NCBI GenBank assembly: GCA_031271265.1
Contig: JAISWB010000071.1
Span: forward strand, 1 to 64,000
Length of the DNA: 64,000 nt
Direction of reading: 5' to 3'
Source: Desulfovibrio sp.
GTDB taxonomy: Bacteria > Desulfobacterota > Desulfovibrionia > Desulfovibrionales > Desulfovibrionaceae
The position numbers and the translations under genes were made by a program. Shown one piece after another: positions 9,587-19,700 of this stretch (its first letter is position 1; each line of letters starts with the position of its first letter). Below the pieces are notes generated by a model. The model had not been told where the DNA came from, did no database searches, and saw nothing but the letters and a program-made list of their open reading frames with translations.

Positions 9587-10111
9587 ATGGAATTATTCCC
9601 CGTCCCGGCGCGGAAACTTCTGCCGCACCGCCCGCCCATGCTCTGCATAGATGCCCTGATCGCCTTTCAGAACGCACCCGATCTTTGCCCGGTGCCGCCG
9701 GGCGGGGTCGACGGCGGGCAGGATTCCCCGGTTGCGATCGTGAATACACAGGCCGAAACGGAGACGCATCTGCACGCCGGGCATCTTTTGCTGCACAACG
9801 GTGCGTTGACCGAAGCCGGCTGTGTGGAACTCGCTGCGCAAAGCATTGCCGCCATGAAAGGATACGCTGAAACCATGCTCGGTATGCCGATCAGGAAAGG
9901 GTTTCTGGCGGCAGTGCGTGATTTTTCGTTTACAGGACAGGCCCGTGCGGGCGATACTCTGCGCATCGCCGTCGGCGTGACCGCCGAAGTCGCCGGCATC
10001 AGCCTCGTCGAAGCCGTAATCCGCCGGCGCGGGTCGGGGAAAGACCATCCTATTCTGGCCCGCGGCAGTCTGAAAGTGTATGCGCCCGACAATGCGGATC
10101 TGCGAAGGTAA
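9587..10111 (+). CDS. hotdog-fold 3-hydroxyacyl-ACP dehydratase-like (ApeP-type)
   Basis: LLPHRPPMLCID N-terminus, LTEAGCVELAAQSIAAMKGY core, hotdog length, cluster context. Confidence 0.75.
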   Translation: MELFPVPARKLLPHRPPMLCIDALIAFQNAPDLCPVPPGGVDGGQDSPVAIVNTQAETETHLHAGHLLLHNGALTEAGCVELAAQSIAAMKGYAETMLGMPIRKGFLAAVRDFSFTGQARAGDTLRIAVGVTAEVAGISLVEAVIRRRGSGKDHPILARGSLKVYAPDNADLRR

Positions 10112-10164
10112 CAACTATACTACGTTGCCGTTCAGGTTGCCTCGGACGGTGCTTTGCGTTCCAT

Positions 10165-10485
10165 GTGCACATGCCCTTACGCGACGGAAATACATTTCAC
10201 CCGTCTTTCCATGACAAGGCGGCCGAGGCCATACAAGTCCATGCGCCGGACAAGGCTGTAAGCATATGGAAAAATCTTTCCGAACGAGAGATTGCGCGGG
10301 TATCTCCATCGAGGTACGCTGAGGCCCGCCGCTACCTGCGAAAGATGCGCAATGCTTTACACGAACACGGCCGGGATATGGAACAGCAACAATATATAAT
10401 CAGCCTGCGCGAAGAGCATTACCGCAAAAAGCGCCTGCCGGAGATGCTTGACGGGCTTGATGAAAAGCCGATTCTTGAGAAATGA
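10165..10485 (+). pseudogene. C-terminal remnant resembling SWIM zinc-finger family proteins
   Basis: DKAVSIWKNLSEREIARVSPSRYAEARRYLRKMRNALHEHGRDMEQQQYIISLREEHYRKKRLPEMLDGL resembles the C-terminal tail of long SWIM-domain proteins; no upstream remainder or SWIM motif. Confidence 0.45.
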
Positions 10486-10602
10486 CCCCTGCCCGCATGC
10501 TCAATTCATTGCTTATCAGGGACTCCTTCCCGGACGACTCGCGCCTGTTTCGGTGTCCAAGAAAACCATACACTGATCCAACTGCATAAAAATGAGAGTA
10601 CA

Positions 10603-11292
10603 ATGCGTTTCCTGATGTGCCGCTCTATCGCCGCCGCCGTCCGGCAAGCGCCCCCCCCCCTGCCGTTCCGGACCCTGTTGTTCTGCGCCGCACTGTTCTT
10701 TTCCCTGCTGCGCCCGGCCCCGCCGGGCTTCGCCGCCGACGGCGACACCGATGCGGCCTTGCGGCGCATCCGGACCTTGACCTCTTCCATCAACACCCTG
10801 CGCTGTTCATTTACCCAGACGACGGCTGTCCCCATGTTCACTGAACCCGTCGTCTCCGAAGGACGCCTGTTTTTCAAAAAACCGGATTCCCTGCTCTGGG
10901 AATATACCGCCCCGTATCCCCAAGGTCTGGTCTTTTCCGGCGGGAAAGGCTTCCGCTGGGAAGACGACAAAAACAGACGCAAGCCGTTTACGACTTCCGG
11001 GGACCCGGTTGCCGGACTCATTGCCTCCCAGATGTCGGCGTGGATACGTTTCGACAGGGATCTGATAGAATCGCGATACGTTATCCGGGCCGACGACAGG
11101 GAAGCTCTGACTTTCGAACTGACCCCCAAAAGCGCCGAACTGCGTTCCGTGCTTGTATCGTTGCGCATTACCTTCGCGGACAACGGGGCGGCGCGATCCG
11201 TGCTTCTGCGGGAACGCGCCGGGGGCAGCACACTCGTGCGCCTGCACGACATGGTCGTCAACGGGCTGCTTGAAGACCGGGAGTTCCGTTGA
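10603..11292 (+). CDS. LolA-like outer-membrane lipoprotein carrier homologue
   Basis: Signal peptide, LRCSFTQTTAVPMFTEPVVSEGRLFFKKPDSLLWEYTAPYP typical of LolA-like proteins in such clusters. Confidence 0.85.
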   Translation: MRFLMCRSIAAAVRQAPPPLPFRTLLFCAALFFSLLRPAPPGFAADGDTDAALRRIRTLTSSINTLRCSFTQTTAVPMFTEPVVSEGRLFFKKPDSLLWEYTAPYPQGLVFSGGKGFRWEDDKNRRKPFTTSGDPVAGLIASQMSAWIRFDRDLIESRYVIRADDREALTFELTPKSAELRSVLVSLRITFADNGAARSVLLRERAGGSTLVRLHDMVVNGLLEDREFR

Positions 11293-13805
11293 TCGGGCGC
11301 TCAATCGGCCGACTCCGGAGGACTTTCTCTTTCCCGGCACGGCACAAGGCCGCTTTTCTGTTTGCGTGCGGGGCGCTGTTTCTCGGTTGCGCCCTGCTGA
11401 CCCTCCGGCTTGCGACCCGTGAGGATATCAGCGAACTTATCCCGCAGAACGCGCGGGAAGCGGCGGAACAGTATGCCCTGATGCGCGATGCGCCCTTCCT
11501 ACATACCCTGAGCATCACCGTTGGCGGCGAGGGCTTCGACCCCCGCGAACTCGCAAGTGCAACGGCCGAAAGGCTGAGGCAGGCGGGCTTGGTCATCGCG
11601 GCCGGAGACGCCGGCCCAAGTCCGGCCGGCGCCGACCCGCAAACGCTCACGGTCTGTCTGCCTGCCTTGCTGCGGCCGGAACAGATCCGGCAATTCGGCG
11701 AAAGCCTGAACGCGGACACGGTACGCAACGCCCTGCACAAGGCCCGGCAACACCTGCTCGGACCGGCCGGTCCGGCGTTGCGCGCGATCACGGCCTTGGA
11801 TCCCCTCGGCCTTCGCGAACTCTTTTTCGCGTCCCTGGTTCCATTGCGGAAAGCAGGCGCGTTGCCTGCGCCGGACGGCCGCCTGATCGACGCCTCCGGA
11901 CGCTACTGCCTGATCGTCGCCCAAGCATCGGCCTCCGTAACCGATACCGGAGCAAGCACCGCGGTCATGGACACCGTCAGAGGCGCTCTTGCCGAACTGC
12001 CCGCCGGGGCGGAAAGCCTCGTCGTCGGGGGCTATCGCCACAGTGAGGCCAATGCCGCAATCATAAAGTCCGACTTGCAGCGGATTCTCCCCGTGTCGCT
12101 TGCGCTGCTTGTGCTGCTGTTTCTGCTTTTTCTCCGCGACAGGCAGGCGCTTGCCCTTGTCGCGCCCCCCGCTGCCGCCTTCTGCGTCGCCGGCCCGGTC
12201 ACCGCCATGCTCTGCGGCTCACTCTCCGGCATAGTCGCGGGCTTCGGGAGCGTGCTGCTCGGCATAAGCGCCGATTACGGCATTCATACTTATTATGCCC
12301 TGTGCGGAGCGCGGAGCAGGGAAGAAGGTCTTGCCGCCCTGTACCCCTCCCTGCCGGCAAGCGCCTGCACTACGGCCTTCGCCTTTGCATTCCTGTTGTT
12401 TTCGGATATTCCCGCCATACGCCAGATGGCGGTCTTCGGGCTGAGCGGAATCGCCGCCGCCCTGTTTGTCGCTTTTTTTGTTCTGCCCCTGCTCATCAGC
12501 GCGAGGGGTTCGGCGTCCCCCCCGTTGCGGGCCGGACGGACGCGCCCCCTGCCTGCCCTCTGTTTTGTCGCGGCGGCAACGTTGTTTATCGTCCCGGCAT
12601 CCGCCGGCCTGCGCTTTGACGGGGATATCGGCAACCTGTCCTATATCGCGCCGGAAACAGCCCGCGACGAGGCGCGCGCGCACGCCGTATGGAATACGCC
12701 GACCGACGCCGTCATCATCGCGGCCGTCGGCGACATCACAAATGACGGCAACGGCGTGATTCTCGGCAACACGACGAACAACGCCGTCGGCGCGGCCGCC
12801 GGCAACATGGCGAATGACGGTTTTGAACAGGCCCTGCGGGTAAACGACCAGGTATGGGACCTGTTGCGGGAAGCCTCCCTCCCGGCGTCCGGTATCGGCC
12901 CCTTTTTGCCGTCCCGTGAACGGCAGGAGAAAAGCGCGGCTGCGTGGAGCAGGCTGCGGCAGGAACGCGGCGCGCAGATCATAGGGGATCTGGAGCACTT
13001 TGCGCCGCTGTTCGGCTATACGGCCTCGGCCTTTGACCCCTTCCGACAACTGTTCGCAGGCGGACCGGCCGAAGTAACGCCTGCAGGCCTGCGCGCCGCG
13101 GGCATGGGTTCCCTGCTCAGCCTGTTCACGTCCGTTTCCCGCGAACAGGCTCTTGTCTACACCCTGCTGCCGGGTGAGGCGCGGCCGGAAGCGGCCTTGC
13201 TGCAAAAACTGCGTGAAAGCGGGGCGCGGGTAGTTTCGGGCGCGGGCTTTCGCACGGCAACGGCCGAAGCCGCGGGCAAGGATATGTTGCGGTCCTGCCT
13301 GCTGACCGTTTTTGCCGTAACCGCGGCCGTTCTGGGCATTTTTCGCTCCGTCCCGCGCTGCGCCGCGGTGCTGTGCCCGATGCAGGCGGGCTTGATCGCC
13401 TGCCTGTTGTTTTTCCTGATTGCCGGCATTGATGTGAATATGTTCCATGCCGCCGCTCTGACCCTTGTCATTGCCCTGAGCGTGGACTACGGAATCTTCA
13501 TGCTTGCCGTTCAGGAGGGGCGCATGCACAAAAACGGCCGGAAAGGCATTCTGCTTTCCGCGCTGACGACCCTGGCCGGCTTCGGCAGTCTGATGCTCGC
13601 CCGGCATCCGGCCCTCTTTTCCCTCGGCGTTGCCGTAACCGGAGGCATAGCCGCGGCCCTGGCTGCGGCTCTATGGTTGCAGCCATTGATGTTTGCGCCC
13701 GCCGAGCCTCACTCGCAATCGGCAGGGAAAAAAACGGAAGACAGTACGATGGAGGAGAAAACGGCGGACAGTCCGACGAAACGCCGAAGGGGAGTTGACA
13801 GGTGA
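11289..13805 (+). CDS. MMPL/RND-superfamily exporter
   Basis: ~12 TM segments in two halves, each with an SVDYGI/SADYGI-type motif; overlaps LolA-like gene. Confidence 0.88.
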   Translation: MIGRSIGRLRRTFSFPARHKAAFLFACGALFLGCALLTLRLATREDISELIPQNAREAAEQYALMRDAPFLHTLSITVGGEGFDPRELASATAERLRQAGLVIAAGDAGPSPAGADPQTLTVCLPALLRPEQIRQFGESLNADTVRNALHKARQHLLGPAGPALRAITALDPLGLRELFFASLVPLRKAGALPAPDGRLIDASGRYCLIVAQASASVTDTGASTAVMDTVRGALAELPAGAESLVVGGYRHSEANAAIIKSDLQRILPVSLALLVLLFLLFLRDRQALALVAPPAAAFCVAGPVTAMLCGSLSGIVAGFGSVLLGISADYGIHTYYALCGARSREEGLAALYPSLPASACTTAFAFAFLLFSDIPAIRQMAVFGLSGIAAALFVAFFVLPLLISARGSASPPLRAGRTRPLPALCFVAAATLFIVPASAGLRFDGDIGNLSYIAPETARDEARAHAVWNTPTDAVIIAAVGDITNDGNGVILGNTTNNAVGAAAGNMANDGFEQALRVNDQVWDLLREASLPASGIGPFLPSRERQEKSAAAWSRLRQERGAQIIGDLEHFAPLFGYTASAFDPFRQLFAGGPAEVTPAGLRAAGMGSLLSLFTSVSREQALVYTLLPGEARPEAALLQKLRESGARVVSGAGFRTATAEAAGKDMLRSCLLTVFAVTAAVLGIFRSVPRCAAVLCPMQAGLIACLLFFLIAGIDVNMFHAAALTLVIALSVDYGIFMLAVQEGRMHKNGRKGILLSALTTLAGFGSLMLARHPALFSLGVAVTGGIAAALAAALWLQPLMFAPAEPHSQSAGKKTEDSTMEEKTADSPTKRRRGVDR

Positions 13806-14341
13806 GGGACAAATTCGGTCCGATCTTTCGCCGCCTTACGGCGCCTGTCTTTTGCCTGCTCGCCGCGTTTCCTGTATCCTGCGCGCGCCTGCCGGCGGCG
13901 GCATCCTTACCTGCCCCGGAAGATTTGCGGGGGGAAGACGGGCTGATGCTGCGTCACCGGGTACGCGTTGAATTTCCCGATACAACGCCGCCCTTGTCCT
14001 TCGACGGCCTGCTGCGTATCGTCTCCGGAACGGACGGCCCCTTCGTCCGGGTAGTCTGTCTCGGCCCCATGGGGTTTACCCTGTGCGACATGAGCATCAC
14101 CCCGGCGGGCTACACAACGCATTTTCTCCATCCCGTCCTGGCCCGCGTACCGCATATTGAAGACAGTATTGCTCTGTGCGTTGCCGGCGTACTGTCGGAG
14201 CGCGAGGCCGGAGCTACGGACATCGTCCTGCGGAGTGAACGGCCGGCCTATACCGTACACATCCGCACAATCGCACGGACATACCGGCCTGAACAATCAC
14301 CCGGTCTTCCCGCCCGTGCGGAAGGAGGTCCAAAGCTGTGA
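13802..14341 (+). CDS. cluster-associated lipoprotein, DUF3261-like
   Basis: Lipobox-like VSCARL, ~180 aa, position after MMPL exporter as in aryl-polyene clusters. Confidence 0.6.
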   Translation: MRDKFGPIFRRLTAPVFCLLAAFPVSCARLPAAASLPAPEDLRGEDGLMLRHRVRVEFPDTTPPLSFDGLLRIVSGTDGPFVRVVCLGPMGFTLCDMSITPAGYTTHFLHPVLARVPHIEDSIALCVAGVLSEREAGATDIVLRSERPAYTVHIRTIARTYRPEQSPGLPARAEGGPKL

Positions 14342-14856
14342 AGTCCCTGTTTGCAGCCGTAGGGGAATGCATGAAGACATCCGGACTTTGCCCGGAGCAG
14401 TCCGGCGGCATGGGGAGTATCACTCCGAAAGCCGGCAGGAAGGCCACCGGGCTTCACCCGGAAAAGTCCGAAGGACAGGAGCGGGACGGAGAGGACAACG
14501 TATTTCCGGACACGTCCGCTGAAAAGCAAGCACCGGGACCGATGTCGGGCGGATATGCGGCGGAATTTGTCTTTCCTCCGGACTTCGTCGGCTTTGCCGG
14601 GCATTTTCCCGGCAACCCGGTCTTGCCCGGCATAGCGCAAATAATGGCCGTCCTCCATACCTGTGGTCCCGGCTTGCGTCTGCACGCCGTCAAAGATTGC
14701 AAATTTTTGCGCCCGGTCATCCCCGACGAACGACTCAGCATTACGGCAAAGCAGCGCGGCGATGCCGGCGGCGTCGGCATCGCCATTGACGCAGTGTTGC
14801 GCGTCGGGCAGGAACGGTGCGCTTCCATGCGTCTACTTTTAGAGAGGCTTCCGTGA
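14338..14856 (+). CDS. FabZ/ApeI-like hotdog dehydratase with ~70 aa N-terminal extension
   Basis: FPPDFVGFAGHFPGNPVLPGIAQI motif. Confidence 0.85.
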   Translation: MKSLFAAVGECMKTSGLCPEQSGGMGSITPKAGRKATGLHPEKSEGQERDGEDNVFPDTSAEKQAPGPMSGGYAAEFVFPPDFVGFAGHFPGNPVLPGIAQIMAVLHTCGPGLRLHAVKDCKFLRPVIPDERLSITAKQRGDAGGVGIAIDAVLRVGQERCASMRLLLERLP

Positions 14857-15401
14857 GTACGACCAAAGGGCAGTCTCGCCCGCACTCCCCCTCAACCTGC
14901 TTCGAGCAGGGACGGGACGGGTTCCGGACGCCGTACTATTTCAGGGAAGCGCCCGCAGCACCGGACGGCGCGCCTTCCCCCGCGCCGCTGCTTGTCGAAA
15001 CCGCCCGCGTTGTCCGCTTCAACGAGGCGGACCCGCTCAACATAGTATGGCACGGCCATTATGCCTCGTATTTCGAGGACGGCCGCATCGCGTTCGGCAA
15101 GCGCTACGGCCTCGGCTACGAAACCATGAGCAAGGCCGGGTTCGTCGCGCCGATCAAGCACTTGGTTGTGGATTACGAAGCGCCCCTGCGCTTCGGCCAG
15201 GAATGCCGTATCGCCGCGGCTCTCTTCTGGAGCGATGCGGCGCGGCTCAACTTTGAATACGAAATTCGGGACATGACCGGCCGGCTAACGACGCGCGGCT
15301 GCACTATACAGCTTTTTTTGAATTTTTCAGGCGTGCTGCAGTACGCCAAGCCGGCATTTTACGAAGAATTCTGCCTGCTCTGGCGTAAAGGCGTCTTGTG
15401 A
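14853..15401 (+). CDS. acyl-CoA thioesterase (4-hydroxybenzoyl-CoA thioesterase/YbgC-like)
   Basis: VVRFNEADPLNIVWHGHYASYFEDGRIAF motif; GTG start overlapping previous stop. Confidence 0.88.
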   Translation: MSTTKGQSRPHSPSTCFEQGRDGFRTPYYFREAPAAPDGAPSPAPLLVETARVVRFNEADPLNIVWHGHYASYFEDGRIAFGKRYGLGYETMSKAGFVAPIKHLVVDYEAPLRFGQECRIAAALFWSDAARLNFEYEIRDMTGRLTTRGCTIQLFLNFSGVLQYAKPAFYEEFCLLWRKGVL

Positions 15402-15410
15402 GGAATGCCG

Positions 15411-15447
15411 CCTGCTCCGGCGCAGAGGTGACTCGCGCCGGAGCAGG
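15411..15447. terminator. perfect 13-bp inverted repeat between convergent genes, candidate terminator
   Basis: CCTGCTCCGGCGC-agaggtgactc-GCGCCGGAGCAGG. Confidence 0.6.
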
Positions 15448-15464
15448 ACAGGCATATTTCGTTG

Positions 15465-15851
15465 TTATTTTCGCAGAGAATACCTACTCATCTCTACGTT
15501 AATATCTTGCTCCAGATTACGCACCCAGCGGTTATAGGCTCTGTGGATATTTGTTCCATCGGCATTCATACCCTGACTGCTTTTATACACAATTGAGTAT
15601 CCTGTGTCGGTAAGCGGTATGGATACGACAACAGTGTGTTCACGATTATATAATGTACCTTCAAGCATGTTCGGAGAAATACGCTTGATTTGCCAGCCGC
15701 GGTTTAAACCGGCAGTTGTTATAATTTTTACCGCTTCCTCTTTGGTAATGGAGGCACCATAGGATACATTATGAACATTTGTAATGGGTTTTTGCGTTAC
15801 AGAACATGACGCAGAGAGCAGAATGACGAGCAAGGCAAGCAATTTTTTCAT
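15465..15851 (-). CDS. lipoprotein, hypothetical
   Basis: MKKLLALLVILLSASCSVTQ lipobox; AT-richer than neighbours. Confidence 0.75.
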   Translation of the reverse strand: MKKLLALLVILLSASCSVTQKPITNVHNVSYGASITKEEAVKIITTAGLNRGWQIKRISPNMLEGTLYNREHTVVVSIPLTDTGYSIVYKSSQGMNADGTNIHRAYNRWVRNLEQDINVEMSRYSLRK

Positions 15852-15977
15852 GATTATACTCCTTTGGCACAGCGAAAGATGGGTACGATGAAATTTCCGA
15901 AACCGCATCCTGCGGCAACGAAAAAAACAATTTGGAGATTTTACCGAGAGATACAATCTCAGGGTAAAACACCGCGG

Positions 15978-16712
15978 TCAGCCGGTAAACGCTCCACCGT
16001 TCACTGATAGAATCTGTCCGGTTATATACGATGCCTCCGACGAACATAAGAAGGCGACCGCGCCGGCGACGTCTTCCGGTTGCCCGATGCGTCCGAGCGG
16101 GATCCGCGGCAGGATGCGTTCCGGCGGGATCCGCGCCGTCATTTCCGTAGCGATAAAGCCCGGAGCCACGGCATTTACCAGAACGCCCCGCTTTGCCGTC
16201 TCGACGGCCAAAGACCTGACCGCCCCCGTCAGGCCGGCCTTGGCGGCCGAATAGTTGACCTGTCCGCCGACCCCTGTTTCGCCCGACGTCGAGGTTATGA
16301 CGATTATCCGTCCTTTGCGCCTGCGCAACATGCGCGGCAGGACAAGGGACGTCACGTTGTAAAATCCGTTGAGATGCACGTCCAGCACTGAGCGCCAGTT
16401 TTCTTCGCTCATCAAGGCAAAAAGACCGTCACGGGCGAAACCGGCGTTGTTGACCAAAACGTAAGGAACGGTTTCTTCCAGCAGCTTCTCCAAAGCCGCC
16501 CTGCAGGCGGCCCCGTTCGTCACGTCGAAGGGCAGCAACCGACAGCTTCCGCCGGCAGCACACAGCGCGGCGCGGGTCTCCTCCGCCGCGGCATGGTCCG
16601 CACGATAGTTCAACCACACGGCAAAACCGTCTACGGCCAGCCGCAACGCGACGGCCCTGCCGATACCCTTGGATGCGCCGGTAATCAACGCGGTTTCCCC
16701 CTTCATCCGCAT
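15978..16712 (-). CDS. 3-oxoacyl-ACP reductase (SDR, FabG-like)
   Basis: TGASKGIGRA, NNAG, YSAAKAG catalytic motifs. Confidence 0.92.
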   Translation of the reverse strand: MRMKGETALITGASKGIGRAVALRLAVDGFAVWLNYRADHAAAEETRAALCAAGGSCRLLPFDVTNGAACRAALEKLLEETVPYVLVNNAGFARDGLFALMSEENWRSVLDVHLNGFYNVTSLVLPRMLRRRKGRIIVITSTSGETGVGGQVNYSAAKAGLTGAVRSLAVETAKRGVLVNAVAPGFIATEMTARIPPERILPRIPLGRIGQPEDVAGAVAFLCSSEASYITGQILSVNGGAFTG

Positions 16713-16728
16713 GACCCCCTTACCGGCT

Positions 16729-19700
16729 CTACCATTTCTTCCCGCGTTGCGCCTCAAGGGCTGCCGCCTGCTCGTAAAAGTCGGCGAAACCGGCCTGGTG
16801 CAGGGCATCCAGAACAAGCTCACTCCAGTCCCAGGCGGCGTACACTACCGGCTTATGGAAGGTGAGACGGAAATTTTCCAACTCGCCCCGGTAAAACTTT
16901 TCCTTGGGCGTATCCAGGCTCTCGCGCAGATGCTCATGCAGGCGGCCGGCTTCACCTTCGTACCATTCTTTGAGGTCCTGCGGCTGATTGTATTTTTTGA
17001 GGATATGCCCGTAGCCCTTTTCGGTCATGACGGCGCACAGCGCTTCATAATGCCGTGCCTGGAGCCATTTGCCGAGATCGGCGGGGGCGATGTTCTCAGC
17101 CTCAACCTCCGCCATGTCCAGCTTCGTCTGATAATAGGTATCCGGCACCACGGACGCGGACACAATACCGGCAACGGCCACCAGGCCGCGAAGAATGCGG
17201 CTGTTGGAAACGCCCTGACCGCAGAAGCCGATCTTTTTGCCGTATTTTTGCCCGGAAAATATGGTTACCAATATGGCCCAGACAACGGCCGGGTCTTCCT
17301 CGTCATAGATGTGCGCCAGTCTGGCGTTGTCGCGGTCCGTCGCCAGGATCATCTGGGTCATATCGTTGGACCCGATGGAAAAACCGTCGCATTCCTCCAG
17401 AAACTGCTTGGCAATGACCGCGTTGCTGGGTATTTCGGACATAAGGATGATTTTCAGGCCGTCGTGTCCGCTTTTCATCTTGTGTACCTGTTCGAGGTAA
17501 CGCCGCATGCTCCTGACCTGTTCGATGGTGCGCACAAAGGGCAGCATAATCTGCAGGTTGTGCCCGCCGTATACGCCGCGCGCCATTTTGAAGGCTTCAA
17601 GCTCCCAGTCGTGCAGGTTGCGCGACACCCCCCGCCAGCCGAGCATGGGGTTGGCCTCCTCCTGCTCAAACAGCAGGCCGCCGACCAGATTTCTGTATTC
17701 ATTGGATTTGAAATCGGTGGTACGGTAGATAATGTCCTTGCCGTAAAAGGCCATGGCGAACAACCCCAGCCCCTGGGCAAGAGTCTGCACATAGTGTTCG
17801 CGCCCCGAGCGGTAGCCGCGCGAGCGTATGATCTCGCCGATGACGGCGGGTATATTCTGCACCTCTTCGATCTGCGTAATCATGCCTGTACGGTGGCCGA
17901 CATCCTCCCTGACAGTGCGTATTTCATCCAGCACTTCCTGCACATAGGGATCGCTCGCGGCCGTCTCGGCCATACGGGAAACCTGGGAAGCTACCTCGCC
18001 GCGACGCCGCACCGTTTCAGGGTCGTTGCCGGAGAGCAGCGCCAATTCATCGTCAAAACCCATGACCAGCCGGATATGCGCCTCAATATCCGTGGTGCTT
18101 TTGAGAATTTCCAGACGGCGGGAGGCAACGTCAAGGTATTCGTCAAGCCTGCGTTCCAGTTCACGGCTCCGCCGACGCAGGCCGAGCACCTCTTCCTCGC
18201 TGCCGCTGCCTTCACGCTCGGCCAGACTTTCGATTTCCCCGCTCAGGCCGGTAATCCTGCCGATATACTCGCGCATGCGGATATTGACGAAGACCATACC
18301 GGCATTGAGCTGACGGCGCAGCACCTTGGTCAGTTCTTCATCCAGGACTTTGCGGTGCCGCCGGATGATGCCGTCCAGCTCACCGCTGTCGTAGGCGTCA
18401 AGCGCCAGGGGATGCACACCGATATTGCCGAGCATGAATTCGGCGCGCAGCAGGCCCACTTCAAAATCCTCAATCCGGCGCAGACGGGAAAGGAACATGG
18501 CCTGCCCCACGTCGGCGAGGATAAGGCCGACCTTGGTTTTGGTGGTAGGCAGCCCGGCAAGGTCCATTTCTCCGCCGACCTGGCGCAGGGGCAAAAGTCC
18601 GCGGTAAACCGCGCCGCGTGTGCCGTCCACGGTGACTTCCATGCCGTCCAGGGCGCGCAGAGCTTCAATGCGCTGGATACCTATGACGGCGGGTATGCCC
18701 AGTTCGCGCGAGGTTATCGCCGCATGCGAAGTATCGCCGCCGACATCGGCGAGGATGGCCGAAGCCGAGCGCATTCCCGGCACCATATCCGGGTCCGTCC
18801 GTTCGGCGGCAAGGACGTCGCCCTTGCTGATCTTGTTGAGTTCCAAGGCCGAGCGTAAAAATTTGACCTGCCCCTGCCCCGCCCCGCGCGACGCGCCGTT
18901 GCCTTCAAGCAGCACTTCGGCCAAGGCGGCCGCATTGGGGTCAACCTCCTTGCGGCGCATAAAAATGATGTCAGGGTGCAGCGCGAATTCCTCATTCCAT
19001 CGTGTTTCCGGACGCGCCTGCACGAACCAGAGGCAGTCGTCGGCATCAATGCAAAATTCGGTGTCCATGATGATGTCGCCGTAAGCCCGGCTTATCGCGC
19101 GCACGCCTTTGGCCACGCTTTCGGCGTGGGCCATGGACAGCGCCCAACGCCCTACTTCAAATTCCGGCACCGTTACTTTTTTCGTTCCGCCGCTTTCGTC
19201 GTAGACGATCTTGATGTTCTTGCAGCCCATCTGCCGGATCACCACTTCGTGCCCGTCGTCGCGCGTAAACACGAAATACTTGTCGGGCGTGACCATGCCG
19301 CCGACCACTGCTTCACCCAGGCCGTAGCCGGCATCAATGGACACCAGGTCGTTGCGGTCCGTCCCCCGGCAGCCCGTGGCCGTATCTGCCGCAAAGGCCG
19401 TGCCGGAAATAACCGGGTTGATCATGCGCATGATGCAGACGGAAAGGGAGGTATTTTCGATGGCCCATTCTTTTTTGGCTTCTTCGGCAATGCTCTCGTC
19501 GCCGCTTGCCTCCGCACGGGCGACGGCATCGAGGACGGCTTCCCGCCTGTAGGTCATGGAGCGCAGGTTGTAGGCCGAGGCGCAATCCCAATGATAGGCG
19601 CGTACGACCTGCTCGGATCCGCGCACGTTTAGATAGGTGTCCTGCAGGCCGGCAAAGGCTTTTTTTCTTGAGTCTTCGCCCGCGGCCGAGGAGCGCACCG

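Noticed and set aside
12219-13607. 462-aa minus-strand ORF antisense to the MMPL exporter
   Set aside because: Low-complexity Q/G/R-rich translation; exporter frame is clearly coding.
16669-18858. 729-aa plus-strand ORF antisense to the PEP synthase-like gene
   Set aside because: Opposite strand encodes a clear enzyme with catalytic motifs; long antisense ORFs are expected in GC-rich coding DNA and the translation shows no family features.
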